Shown piece by piece: positions 10,927 through 22,127 of a DNA stretch of 64,000 bases. The translations under genes and the position numbers were made by a program. Source of the DNA: Wurfbainia villosa (taxonomy: Eukaryota; Streptophyta; Magnoliopsida; Zingiberales; Zingiberaceae); assembly GCA_025175895.1 (NCBI GenBank), contig CM046000.1, positions 68,910,720-68,974,719 of the forward strand, in the 5' to 3' direction. Below the pieces are notes generated by a model. That model did not search any database and was not told where the DNA came from. It saw only the letters and a program-made list of their open reading frames with translations. The first letter of the stretch is position 1. Every line of letters starts with the position of its first letter.

Positions 10927-11905
10927 TTAAAAAGGCCTCTTGGTCATCTTACCCTCCAAGCAAGATTCGTAGGTTGGGAGATCCTCCACAACTAATGAAC
11001 CCAAAGGTCCATCAGCTATCAACCTTTGAATTCTGCTTAGGTTAATGTGATCAAGACTAAGAAGCCAAAGATATGTTTGGTTCATCTTCGAAGGTTCTTT
11101 TCTCTTATTGGAATTAGAAGATGAGTTATTAACTTCTATTTGCATCGTGGGAGCTTGTGGTTCAAGTTATAAATTTCCTATCTATGTACCTGAATAGATA
11201 ATGTCCCTATTCCTTTTATAATAAATCTGTCATGAAAAGAAATAGATTATCCATCCAAAAACTATTTAGAAACCGAAATCAATTCTTTCTAAATAAGGGT
11301 ACATAAAGGAAATTCTTAAGAACAAAAAACCTTTATTTTTCTCTAAAGATAAATAAAACATCTCCCACTGCAATAGCCGCCATCTTCATGGCATTGCCCA
11401 AGTAAATGGTAATATCCCCTTTAGCTAGTCATCGGGTTTCCTGGAACCCCTGCAAATTGTTGCATACATGATTAGTGGCTCCCGTATCTACTTACCAGGT
11501 GCCGGTAGATATCACCGCTAATCATGTTTCAATGACTAGTCCAAAAGATATACCTTTGTTCTGTTTTGAATTGGGATAGTCCTCCTTCCAATGTCCATCC
11601 TGCTTGTAAGTGAAGTACTTGCCTTTCGGCTTCTTCACTCTTCCCTGAGATCCTCCCACCATCTTTGCTTCACCTTGTTTCTTCTTCTTCTTGCCTTTCG
11701 GCTTAGAAGTAGAAACCCTTTTGAGCAATGATGGCTTGAGGACACTCTTTGAAGAGTTCATACTTGTACACCTTAGCAGATAAGACAATATCTAGAATCT
11801 TTTCCAATCAACATTATTTAGGCACAGTAAGCTTATTTCCTTTAGTATCGCAGTAAGTGGACTGAAAGTCAATTTTGAAAATCCTAAGAATCACAATGAT
11901 CAAAA
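10927..11905 (-). pseudogene. Element C gag/protease/pre-integrase remnant, most of gag deleted
   Basis: From the minus strand: gag start region just below 11905, then after about 100 bp an abrupt jump (near 11745-11750) into the Lys-rich tail and zinc knuckle (11522-11740). F's 58898-59494 capsid region is mostly absent. The protease motif reads DTG (codons about 11485-11493), unlike F where Thr is Met. Pre-integrase (TYLWLLSLDHINLSRIQ, then CLEGKMTKRPF) lies at 10927-11145. Several stops break the frame. Confidence 0.8.
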
Positions 11906-12622
11906 CTTTAGATTTCAAATTTTATTGATTCCTCAAAACAATAAAATTCCAAAATCAACCAACACCTCAAAACACCGAGAATATCGTATGCCACTCTGTG
12001 TGGACGTATACGAATTCTACATTTGTAAGAGGAGGTTTTACCCATTAATTTTATTATCTTGTCAACCTTACTTTTTGACAAACAAAATTAATAGTCGGTT
12101 CCTCTTTGGCCCTACAAATAAAAGCAGTGACTCCTATGGGGAGGATACTTTTATTTGCATCTAAGTGTGCACCATTACACGATACTAAGGGAATTATTTT
12201 GGATTATGTGCCTTACCTCTGTGGAAGTACACATGCTCCTAGATAATTTCCTATAACCATTATTTGACCTAGTGATCCGCAAACAAACCCGTCCTCGGGG
12301 AGGAAGGCACTCAGAGCCGACACACAAGTTTGTTGCATCACACGTCAAATTGTAATGGAGGCCGCGGGAATTAATTAAAATGTCCCTCTCCCACTTAGTA
12401 AATTGCAAATGAGGAATTTTCAAGCACACACAACATGTATATAAAACAAATCAACAATAAATATGGAAAAATCAGAATTTTTCCAACTATTATGGCATTG
12501 TTCTCCAATATGCGTCCCGTCGTGTCGCCACCTCGTCCGCTCCTCCTACGCCATGTACGAGCCATCCGGAGATCCGAGCCGAGAATAAAACCTATTTTAT
12601 TTTACATCCATTGATCCTATAC
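11906..12622 (-). other. Element C leader, 3' segment
   Basis: Noncoding, collinear with F's leader (58417-58897 and about 40150-40370). It retains the uninterrupted target TAATG (12353-12357) into which G inserted in F. Ends at TATAC (12618-12622), the target duplication of D. Confidence 0.8.
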
Positions 12623-15600
12623 TGTCACGCCCCGGGAGTATGCCGTGCCGAAAAGCAAACGGACGGCATCTCCCCTGTACGTGGCAACATATCGGGTTAA
12701 TACAAGGCCCGTAGGCCCACAATAACAATATGATATACACAGATATCAACATATCAAAACATACTAAACACAGCGGAAACAATACAAACAGATCAACAAG
12801 ATACAAAGACCAACTGTGCACTCCGGAGTGACTGGACACGACAAGAATCATAACAGAAATCGAATCAAAGACCAAATATATACAACACATCCGTATGTCG
12901 CAAATACGGAAACAATACAAACTAAAACCCCAAAACAACAATATGGAATACATCAATCCACAAGAATACAACAAAGCGTAAATACACCTTCATCCGTTCG
13001 TCCGGTGTGAGATGGGATCAGCTAGCAGAGCTCCGAACGTCCAAGGAATCTTCTACCTGTTATCTGGGCGACAGGAAGCCCAGGGTCCAGGGGTGGTGAG
13101 TATAAACTCAGGGGTAATATATAGAAAGTGCATGAACAACGTATAAGGATAGATCTACAAGTATACACGTGAAGATCTACAGGTTTAAAGCATGAATCCA
13201 ATAGACATACAGTCATATCCATATCCAATAACAAGTAACTACAGCAAAGTCATACTCAATGTATATACTAAACTAATCAACTGAACATAAAGTAATGTAC
13301 CAACGTACCTGACGGTCTGCAACACCATAAGCTATATCATCCTGACAGATATACAATAACATAACCCATATAACATACTAAGTCAATCTCATACCTGACC
13401 AATACTCCAACATATGAACAGTATATGATCACCTGTACTAACAACCAGGTCCGTACCCCACAATGATATGATGCTAATCAAATGCATATATAATCAAATC
13501 AATCAACGCATGTATCATGCTCAACACATAGCAGTAAATAAAATGCAAATGACATGTATCATGATGAACAAGCATGTGCAACAATCATAGCTCAATCAAA
13601 TGCAGCATCTCACAGGCATATGTAAAACATATATCGAATACATGCATACATATATATATATATCTGCAATGCATATGCATGGTCATGCCTGCGCACCCCA
13701 CTCGCTACCACGACCCCAGTGTGGCCTAGGTGGCAGGACATGACAACTATCGACTCGGCCGTCACCACTCTCGAGTGACCGAGTTGGGTAGTATGAAACA
13801 GTAGCTAGCCCGCCATAGAGTTATATGCTACCCACACGGGGGTCCCTGCTGCTAGCTGCTCCGTCCCTACCCATGAGTGAGCGAGCACCGCACCGGGACA
13901 AGCGCACATCACACGACCATCTCTATAGTGGGTGAGTGCCTAACTACCACTCCGCACGGTGGCCAAGGCGCATCTCCGGCTACCACCATCAATAGTGGGC
14001 GAGCGACGCACAACAATGCTCTGCCCTCAACCCTGCAACCACTACCCCGAGTGGCCGGGGAGGCAGGATGACTGACGACTCGTCTCAACCACAAGGCAGA
14101 CCCAGTCGTCAGCATGCATGAAATGTAATGATGCATAGCTCACACACACATCCTCGCAACACTCCCTAACTCACGGGGAGACCTAGTCAACCAAAAGTCA
14201 ACCATGCAAGGACGACAAATCCGTAATCACAACCTATTTACCTATGTACAGATAAATAGATCCGTCGAACTAACACACTGATGTGTATACGATACAACGA
14301 CCGACCTCATAATTTGGACTCATCACCTAACCTAGTGATGCAACCCAGTAACCCAATCTGAGGTCATAAAAAAATAACCCTAACCACATATACTTACTAA
14401 ACATCTATCAGCTAACACATAATAGGGTTTATAGTTCCTATCCGTGCTAGATAATCAATGAAGTAACAGAGTATATATCTCAAAGGTCAAGGCAGTACAA
14501 GCATACGATTAAATAAGAGTGGATTTAAGGTAAACAGGTATAAACATAAATCCAAGATCATGCTTTGGAATTGATCAAACTACGGACTGTAGATATTACC
14601 CACGATCTGGCTCGAATAATCCTCACGGCCACGGACCCGCTTCGTATCCCAAACCTGTACAATAATAGCAACAATGATTAAGTACAAGTATCCAACAAAC
14701 ATAGGAACTAACACTACATCGTTTCTATACTCACATCCTTTCCTCGTCTACGAGGTAGAAACTCCAATTAACCCAATTTGATACACCAAAACCAACTTGC
14801 TCCCACATCAACAAGATCAATATATAGATCTAAACGACACTCACAATAGATCCCTAAATTCACACACACACCATCGTTCACCGCCATGACAGCTCCATCA
14901 TTTACAGTAACACTCAACCATGAGCATAACCAGATCATCCACACAATCAATTAAAAGAAAATCGAATTAAACAATTCTCCACTCAATCGGCACAAACAAC
15001 TTCACTGATCTGAGCAAATCACCAACGTCAACGAAATAGCAACTCCAAGATTACTGAACAACAATTGAACCACTGAACAACACCTACATCAATTGGATCC
15101 CACTCCAAACCGCCCCACACGATGCTCCATTCACAGCACTCATCGGATCTCAATAACATTGGCACACCACAGAATTCACAGCACTCTACAAATGAAACAA
15201 AAAGGATAAACACACTTACCGGCCAAATCTTCACCGACAACCACCTCCCCTGTTCACCGTCGATTACCAACATCACAAACACATAGAACTCACTACAACT
15301 ACCTAGCAATTTCAATATAGTACAGTGGACAGAAAAAATGGATCGACTTACCAACACGGTAGATCCTCCTCAAGAGCTCGCATTCACCGGCAAAATCCGA
15401 GCTCCAAAACACTGCCCAAAACCGATCCAAGCTACGGAGGTGCTGAGGCGGCTCGGAATGGTTCACCGATGGCAATCCCAGCTCCAATCACAAGCTCAGC
15501 ACTCCACCGGAAATCCTCCTTCCTCGTCCCTATTTACCGGCGAAGATCGGAGCACTGATCACTGCCATACCATAGATTGGAGCTCAACCGATGAATACAC

Positions 15601-16091
15601 AGCTACATCCTGAGGAAACAGCGATTGAAACCTAACCCTAGCTATAGTACCTGAATCGGCAGACTACTACCGCGGCGATAACATCGCCGGTCCGCCGACG
15701 GAAATCTCCGAGATCCCTTAAGCACGAACCCCTTGTTCCTCGACTGGAGATCAGCCCACTAGCGTAGCTGCTGCGGTGAGGGCGTCGTCAAGCTGCCTGC
15801 ACCGGACGTCGACGAGCGGAGGTCGGCGAAGCGATCGCGCGGAGTAGAGGAAATGTCGCGGAGAAGAAATGGAAACGGGATCGCGATCTGACGAAATCAG
15901 TTCGTTCGGCAGCTTATAAACGTCGTTCGACTGATTCGATTAACCCAGCTCAACTGAAACCCAATCTGATTGGGTTTAGCCCAGGCCCATCTCAGCCCAG
16001 ATCATTTCAAACCCAATTTCATCCCACTATTTAAGCCTAATTAATCCTAATTAATTAACGAGTTAATTTTTTTTTTTTTTCGTATTTTACA
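12623..16091 (-). repeat. Element D 3' LTR
   Basis: TGTCACGCCCCGGG to CGTATTTTACA, 3469 bp, paired with 25266-28726. It contains a short TA microsatellite (about 13648-13664). Small open frames throughout are LTR sequence. Most of the length agrees closely with its partner, but CG-rich patches (about 13875-14110 and 15575-15860) differ by many small indels. Confidence 0.92.
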
Positions 16092-16107
16092 TTCTCCCCC
16101 ACTTAAT
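16092..16107 (-). promoter_or_regulatory. Element D polypurine tract
   Basis: Minus strand ATTAAGTGGGGGAGAA immediately before the LTR start TGTAAAATACG. The coding-like ending KFGDQIFIKWGRM of the pol frame runs into it, as in many plant gypsy elements. Confidence 0.8.
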
Positions 16108-16109
16108 AA

Positions 16110-16545
16110 AAATTTGGTCCCCAAATTTCTGACTTATATACTTGTATGATATGTCAAAATAACCATCTCAAGTATCCGGAGAAAATTCACACCTCAAGTG
16201 ACTAAGTGGGGTACCGAGCTCGAATATTATATTCCAGCTCATATATACACTCTCAATCAACCTATTAAAAGGTAATAATTATACCAAAGTGGAGCTCTAT
16301 ACTCGTAACCGATGGGAAACTTTGCCAGAATCGTAAGATGAATCATGAATCACTATCAGAAATGATACCCAAGGATATTCCATGGATATAATTCCATCAA
16401 GCAATCCAACGGAGTCCATCTTACGGCTCGGAAGAAAATGAGCGAACCTAGCTAATCGATCATCGATTACCCAAATCCTATCAAGTCCTTTCCAAATTCT
16501 AGATAATCTCCCAACACAGTCTAACGTACTAGGCTCCCATTTCAT
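16110..16545 (-). pseudogene. Element D Ty3/gypsy integrase fragment
   Basis: The minus frame from 16545 resembles the gypsy integrase core: KWE, RIWKGLDRIWVIDDRLARF, AHFLPSRKMDS, then EYPWVSFLIVIHDSSYDSGK, matching the family pattern WxxIxMDFVxGLP...WVIVDRLTKSAHFLP. Asp residues are degraded (the MDF Asp falls in a diverged stretch), and stops follow. The rest of the integrase and any chromodomain are missing; only about 180 bp separate it from a recognisable pol C-terminal end. Not functional. Confidence 0.7.
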
Positions 16546-17576
16546 TACGGTACGTAACCTTATCGATCACAATATTCCACCTTTGCTTGTTGGCGAAATC
16601 AACCGTGTCCCATTTATCGTTCCACCAACTGGAACGTCTCAATACTCACTATTTTCGGATACACTCCGAATAAATCATCACTCTCGAATGAAGAGTCTCC
16701 TGAACAACTCTTCCTTAATCGAAATACAACTTTGAATCCCACTATTCTCACCGAGGCGGAGAAATTACTTTCTCCTGAGAAAACCGATCTACTATTCAAA
16801 ATTCACTTTCGATCGTATAGGCTTGAGTATGGCCGGAAGGCTATAATGACTAATCTCGCTAGTTTCTCAACTAGCATACACATAATATCGTCTCATTCAA
16901 CTTTGCATCGGGATCGCTCCTAATCCTTGACATGATGCATCTACATACTGATATTCTTCCATCCATATCGAAGCGGATTAACTAACCGCGGCCAAAAGTC
17001 GGTCACCGTCTAGGCCTTGAAACCTAGCTTCATAAACTTCCGGCCGGTGATTCCACATCACCTTAGTTGGTCCAACAAATCAGTAAGTATCGCTAGAACA
17101 TCCTATCCACATTTATGGTAAATACCAAATCAATCTAAAGAAACCACAACTTCCTTTAAGATTGGGAATATATCCATAAATATATCCTCCACAGATATGA
17201 TGACAATCGATCTCAAATACTCCAAGAGTACTTGATTCCTCAAATCCATGAACAACTAAATCGTCGATAAGTCTAACAACATTATCAATCAGCTCTATAC
17301 ACCTGAATCCTTTTACCCTACGCTAATGATAGCTCAATCATCACACCGACAATGATAATTGTACGACACTAAGTCACTACAATATCAAACCTCCAGTCGT
17401 AGGCCAACCCTAGGATATACACAGGTGTCATTTAGCTGATCTAAACAGATCATCTATCCCCAACGAAGGATATTCATTCACAACAACTACTGCATTCCAT
17501 CATCGATAATCGATGCATAACTCAAGGTCTGACTCTCTTCTAACAAAGAGTTACAAGTCTTTTCAAGAAGAAACAC
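16546..17576 (-). pseudogene. Element D decayed pol interior
   Basis: About 1 kb between the RT-upstream and integrase traces. Order implies remains of RT and RNase H, but I recognise no motif; all frames are broken. The distance is far shorter than in an intact gypsy pol. Confidence 0.4.
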
Positions 17577-17801
17577 TTAGGCAGATAAATCTCCAATAGT
17601 GTTTAGCGACACTGATACCCATAAAATCATCTCCCGGTATGAGGTCCCTAATATCAGGACTATTCCCAAAATCACCTCAATTGCATATTCCACTTGCCCA
17701 TGCAGTGACAAGCCCGGGAGTTCATCCGAATCTATATCCGAATACTCTCGAATTATACGTACATCCGAGATACAAGTTATACCAACGCTCCAACAATCCA
17801 A
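17577..17801 (-). pseudogene. Element D segment preceding Ty3/gypsy RT
   Basis: The minus frame reads VRIIREYSDIDSDELPGLS then a GQVEYAIEVILG-like stretch. This matches the conserved gypsy region just upstream of RT (VVREFPDVFPEELPGLPP, REVEFxIDLxPGT). The family identification is by pattern only. Substitutions such as VFP to IDS and a stop soon after show decay. Confidence 0.6.
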
Positions 17802-17915
17802 CTATCCGTAAGGATATGTCTATGTGGAGGTATGTCTAACAAAGGCCAAGGGTATCCCTTGACTTCTTGGTTGTCGATCAACATCTCACCTAACGGTAGA
17901 GAAAAATCACCAACC

Positions 17916-19021
17916 TGTTAGGGCAATCTCTTGCCGTAATATGGTTTTGATGGTGTGGTAAAGGGTTTAAGTTAGTGTGTTATGTTGATTTGATATGTGC
18001 GTTGAAGTCATGCAGGACTTAGTAATTCGCACATAGAGCCGTGGCGAGTTTCACATCTCATGACTCGTGCCTTGAGTCGGTGAAGGATAGCTTTGCGGAA
18101 GCCGTGCACTTGGAGCATCCGAGGGACCGCCGGACGAGAAGCTTGGAGTGAAGCCGGAGGAAGTAGACTTCGAGGCAAGAGACGCGAAGGAGCATTGCGA
18201 GCCGCGGCGCTGATCTTTGTCGAGGACGTGGCCGAGACGAAGAGAACTTGGCGGCGAGGACTCGAGAGATGAGTGGCGATTGTAACCCGGGAAGGTAGCT
18301 CTTAGGTGAAACTTGGCCATTAGTTCATTGGAATGTGCGCGTGATCGCCCGCCATCATGGGGTCATTGCCCGATACCATCGATCAGGCTGGCCAATGATC
18401 GTAGTCAATAGGGTTTTGGCGAATCGTTCGTAGCCATGAAGGCGATCGACTACGGAGAGATCGTGATGAGTCCATCGAGGTCCATTGATCGCTAAGAGTT
18501 CCGTTGGACTACAACGGTCGGGATCCGACATGTTCGGAGGCCATTGTAGAGCGGTCAGATCGCCAAGGGCGGCGATCGTGATGGCGGCAACGGAAGAAAA
18601 CAACCCTCTCTATAAAAAGGGAGGGTGTAAGCCTTTGAGAGGCTAATGCTTATGCTCCAAGTGATCTTCCTAGTGCCCCACAAGCTCTAAACTCTTCTTA
18701 CTTGCTTTTACTCCATTCTATTTGTAAGAAGAGTGATCTTGATTGTAAAGGTTACCTCCACCTAGCTTGGTGCAAAGGAGAGACCATTTAGTGGATTGGT
18801 TTAGCGGAGTGATTCACCGAGGACGAATCGGGGACCGTGGATTAGCGGCGTAGCCGTGATCCACGTTACATTCTTTGTTAGTGTTTGTTTTCTCGTATTT
18901 CTATTTGCTTGTCTTTATTAGTCTTCCGCTTGCGCTAATTAGTTTTGTAGACAAGCAAATACCGGCATCCAAACAAAAGGGCTATTCACCCCCCTCTAGC
19001 CGGCCGTACCGATCCCCTACA
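17916..19021 (+). repeat. Element B 5' LTR
   Basis: TGTTAGGGCAATC to GATCCCCTACA, 1106 bp. The first about 260 bp and the 411 bp from the TATA box onward agree closely with the 3' LTR, but about 18190-18560 differs heavily from its counterpart 22400-22800. Confidence 0.94.
18611..18620 (+). promoter_or_regulatory. TATA box of B 5' LTR
   Basis: TATAAAAAGG in CTCTCTATAAAAAGGGAGG; identical core in the 3' LTR at 22850-22859. Probable promoter of the gag transcript. Confidence 0.75.
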
Positions 19022-19023
19022 AG

Positions 19024-19036
19024 TGGTATCAGAGCC
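19024..19036 (+). promoter_or_regulatory. Element B primer binding site (initiator tRNA-Met)
   Basis: TGGTATCAGAGCC, two bases after the LTR end. Sets plus orientation. Confidence 0.94.
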
Positions 19037-19083
19037 GAGGAAAGCTTGTCAAGGACTAACCGCCACAACAAGCAACATTCAAA

Positions 19084-20820
19084 ATGGCCGGCTCAAACAT
19101 CCACCCACCGAAGTTCGATGGCGAATTCTCTTGGTGGAAAAAGAGAATGGAGGTATTTTTTGAAACGGATTTTGATATAATGATTACAATGGAATCCGGT
19201 TTCGTTTTGCCTAGGGATGAAGAAGGGAAGCCAATAGAGAAATCTAGGTGGACCAAAAGGCAAAGGGAAGAGCACCTTGCAAATTCAAAAGCCAAACATC
19301 ATCTCTTCAATGTGCTCCCCCAACAAGAAATCAACCGAATAGGAGAATGCTTAAGCGCCAAGGAGATGTGGGAGAAGCTGATTGAGCTTCATGAAGGCAC
19401 ATCCGAGGTGAAGCTAGCAAGGAGAGACCTCCTCTGCTCCCAACTATCCAATATAAAACTAGAAAAGGGAGAAAAGGTAACCTCACTACACTCTAGGTTT
19501 AAAGAAATTTTAATTGGGCTAACAAGTGTAGGTGAGAAGCTATCAAACCGGGACATGCTCATGAAGGCTATAGATGCCTTTCCCCGGTCCTCAAAGTGGA
19601 GCTCCATGGTGGATTCGTTCTACATCTCCAAGAACTTGGAAGTAAGCACCTTGGAGGAATTTTTCTCAACAATGGAGCTCCACGAAACTAGGCTTAAAGG
19701 AATACAAGAGGAGCCTAGAATTCAACCTTCAAGGGGAGTAGCATTGTTGGCGAACAAGGGGAAGAAGAAGATGGAAATCCCCTCCTTCTCCGATGACGAA
19801 GCATCTTCCTCCTCCTCCATGGATAGCACCGAAGAAGCCTACATGGTAAGGAAGGTAAGACGTGCATTTAAGAATTTTAGATTTGATAAATCTCATGATA
19901 GGAATAGAAGACCAAGGGGGAAGGTCATATGCTATAATTGCCAAGGAGAGGGACACATAAGGGACAATTGTCCCCTCCTAAACAAAAGCAAAGAAGAGAA
20001 GAAAAAGAAAGAAGAGAAGAGGAAGAAGAAGAAGGGGAGCAAGAGAAAGGAAGAAGAAAAGAAGGCAAAAGAAAAGGGGAAGGCCAAAGCATTCAAGGCC
20101 AAGACATGGGATGATCCTTCCTCATCCTCCTCCTCATCATCGGAAGAGGAGAATGCCTTTGTCACCAATTTGGCCTTGATGGCCTTTGATGACTTGGATT
20201 GCTCTTCATCCGAAAATGAAGGATCAAGCTCAAGAGGAGAGAGCTCAAATGAAGGGGGAGCTTCTACATCCTCATCATCCGAAGAAGAAGAAGAGGACAT
20301 GGAAACTATGGTAACGAAAGCTTCTCCTAAGAAAATAGTTTCCATAATTTCTAGTTTTACTAAGGACTTATTTGGCATGAAAAAGAAAAATAAGAGCATG
20401 CTAGATAAAATTAAGGATTTAGAACAAAAACTAGAAAAAGCATGCTTAAATGATAATATTTCTTCTAACTTAGATGATGCATGCTCACATGACCTTTATG
20501 TGCCATTAGATGTTAGTGATGCATGTATAAATGAAAATAGGGCCTTAAGGGAAAAGGTAGATTATTTAACAAAAGCCCTAGAAAAATTCACCATTGGCTC
20601 CAACACATTGAACATGATCTTAGGGAGCCAAAGAGCTAGCTTCAACAAAAAGGGCCTAGGCTACAAGGAAAAGAAAAATGAAAAGGCCTACAAATGCCTT
20701 ATTGCTAGGGGACAAGACAAAAAGAAAGTAATTGCTAGGAAATGGATCCCCAAGGAGTATTTAGTGAACCCAATAGGAAAGAACTTATTTTGGGTTCCAA
20801 AATCCATCCTTAAGGGTTAG
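19084..20820 (+). CDS. gag: Sirevirus-like Gag, intact, gag-only element B
   Basis: An uninterrupted 578-residue frame starting 48 bases after the primer site. Residues 6-20 hold the PPKFDGEFSWWK motif of plant copia gag; about 35-200 is the UBN2-like capsid region; 283-296 is a perfect CCHC knuckle (C283, C286, H291, C296). Then come a Lys/Glu-rich stretch, Ser and acidic tracts (about 345-410), a heptad-rich possible coiled coil (about 430-500) and a conserved block LGSQRASFNKKGLGY (513-527). The last block resembles H's gag (LGSQRAVYNKVGLGF). Gag would form particles and bind RNA; protease, RT and integrase must come from elsewhere. Intactness contrasts with the broken elements around it. 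Confidence 0.9.
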   Translation: MAGSNIHPPKFDGEFSWWKKRMEVFFETDFDIMITMESGFVLPRDEEGKPIEKSRWTKRQREEHLANSKAKHHLFNVLPQQEINRIGECLSAKEMWEKLIELHEGTSEVKLARRDLLCSQLSNIKLEKGEKVTSLHSRFKEILIGLTSVGEKLSNRDMLMKAIDAFPRSSKWSSMVDSFYISKNLEVSTLEEFFSTMELHETRLKGIQEEPRIQPSRGVALLANKGKKKMEIPSFSDDEASSSSSMDSTEEAYMVRKVRRAFKNFRFDKSHDRNRRPRGKVICYNCQGEGHIRDNCPLLNKSKEEKKKKEEKRKKKKGSKRKEEEKKAKEKGKAKAFKAKTWDDPSSSSSSSSEEENAFVTNLALMAFDDLDCSSSENEGSSSRGESSNEGGASTSSSSEEEEEDMETMVTKASPKKIVSIISSFTKDLFGMKKKNKSMLDKIKDLEQKLEKACLNDNISSNLDDACSHDLYVPLDVSDACINENRALREKVDYLTKALEKFTIGSNTLNMILGSQRASFNKKGLGYKEKKNEKAYKCLIARGQDKKKVIARKWIPKEYLVNPIGKNLFWVPKSILKG

Positions 20821-21123
20821 AAAACCCCTAGGGTAGTCAACCATATGAACTTGACCTATATCATATTTTGGTTGACTTAGGATGACGGGACAACATTTTT
20901 TAGATAGTGTTGGGTGATGATAACGTGCCCATAAATAGGTAATAATGCTTAAATCATGATGATTAATGTAATTTCTATGTATGTTTTAAATCATGATTTA
21001 TGATTTTGATATTTGGCATGTTATCATGAGAAATAGGGTTGAATCATGTTTTAGGTGATACTTTGTTTGTTATCATCATATAATACCTAATGCATGACTA
21101 TTATTTAATGAATACATGTATTT

Positions 21124-21169
21124 CATGATCATAATGTAGAATTCATTCATATATGTCATTATGATCATG
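21124..21169 (+). other. Stem-loop with 13-bp perfect arms
   Basis: CATGATCATAATG (21124-21136) and CATTATGATCATG (21157-21169), 20-nt loop. Both arms are identical in element A (31696-31708, 31729-31741). Confidence 0.85.
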
Positions 21170-21249
21170 TTAATTGTTAGGTTGATACTTAACCATGATA
21201 GAATTGCATGAATATATTGGTTAAGTATATACAAATACCCCCTAGGATG

Positions 21250-21303
21250 CATCTCACACTCACTATAGGCTAACTTGATTGCAAACTTAGCATGGGTGAG
21301 ATG
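21250..21303 (+). other. Stem-loop CATCTCAC...GTGAGATG
   Basis: Arms 21250-21257 and 21296-21303 with a 38-nt spacer containing CTATAGGCTAA and GCATGG. Also in A (31562-31615) and twice in H (52428-52484, 55753-55814). Confidence 0.85.
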
Positions 21304-21896
21304 TTAGGATGATACAAATGTCCACTAATGCCTATGGCATTTAGATGGTCATTTAAAGTATCAAAATAGCAATAATAGACCAATCATGGGGAAGACTTAT
21401 GTTTAATTCATAGACATATTGCCCAAAGATCATGGTTGGATATTTCATATGTTTTCAAAACAATTTCTTAATCTAAAATCTATGTATTCATGTTTTGGAA
21501 CAACTCGAAGCAAGACTAGGTGCTAAAATGGATACTAACATGCTCAAAAACTAGTGGTTTTTCAAGTGTTTGGATTTTTGGTAAATCTCGGAAAATATAA
21601 TGATTTTTCATGAAAAACTATTTTTCCTTGATAGATATACTTAAGAGAAATATGCTCCTAAAATTTCATGGTTTTTCGAATTTTTTGGAATTTTTAATGC
21701 ATTTCTGAAATTCGCCCAGAAAATCAGAATTTTGGAATCAATTGTGCCGATCATTGCCATGCGTACGATCATTGCTCACTAAAATCAGCCTGCAATTCTC
21801 TGATTTCAGATTTTAATCATGTTTTTTTTGGTATTTTCCCTCTTTATACTTGATGCCATGAGCTTATAACTTAGTGTCAATCTTTTTGATGGTGTC

Positions 21897-22127
21897 AAAG
21901 GGGGAGAAATAAGTATGTTTAAGTTAATTACTTTAGGGGGAGAAATATATTTTAGGGGGAGAAATATATGATAGGGGGAGAAAATTTGCATAGAGAGTTT
22001 CATGGATTAAGGGGGAGTTGCATGTTGCTATATCATGTTTATCTTTACATGCTTTCTTACCTTAGAATTTATATCAAATGTTTTTACCTAACTTAAACGG
22101 ATTGCCACACATCAAAAAGGGGGAGAT
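21897..22127 (+). promoter_or_regulatory. Polypurine tract array of element B
   Basis: GGGGGAG-centred tracts at 21897-21910, 21936-21946, 21955-21965, 21974-21984, 22009-22017 and 22114-22127 (AAAAAGGGGGAGAT, touching the LTR). Six in 231 bp. Confidence 0.88.

Larger units (their letters stand above)
20821..21896 (+). other. Element B noncoding tail
   Basis: About 1.1 kb of AT-rich sequence where pol would be expected. No frame resembles protease, integrase or RT. Contains two conserved stem-loops (21124-21169 and 21250-21303) shared with A, and two CGATCATTGC motifs at about 21757-21780. Retains the uninterrupted target (around 21431) that C occupies in A. Confidence 0.85.

Noticed and set aside
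12597..13234. Hydrophobic open frames in D's LTRs (also 25216-25877)
   Set aside because: Lie in a noncoding LTR, duplicated only because the LTR is, with no conserved start or family.
19024..19036. tRNA-Met-like sequence repeated through the window
   Set aside because: Only the short primer complement TGGTATCAGAGCC is present; no cloverleaf. These are primer binding sites.
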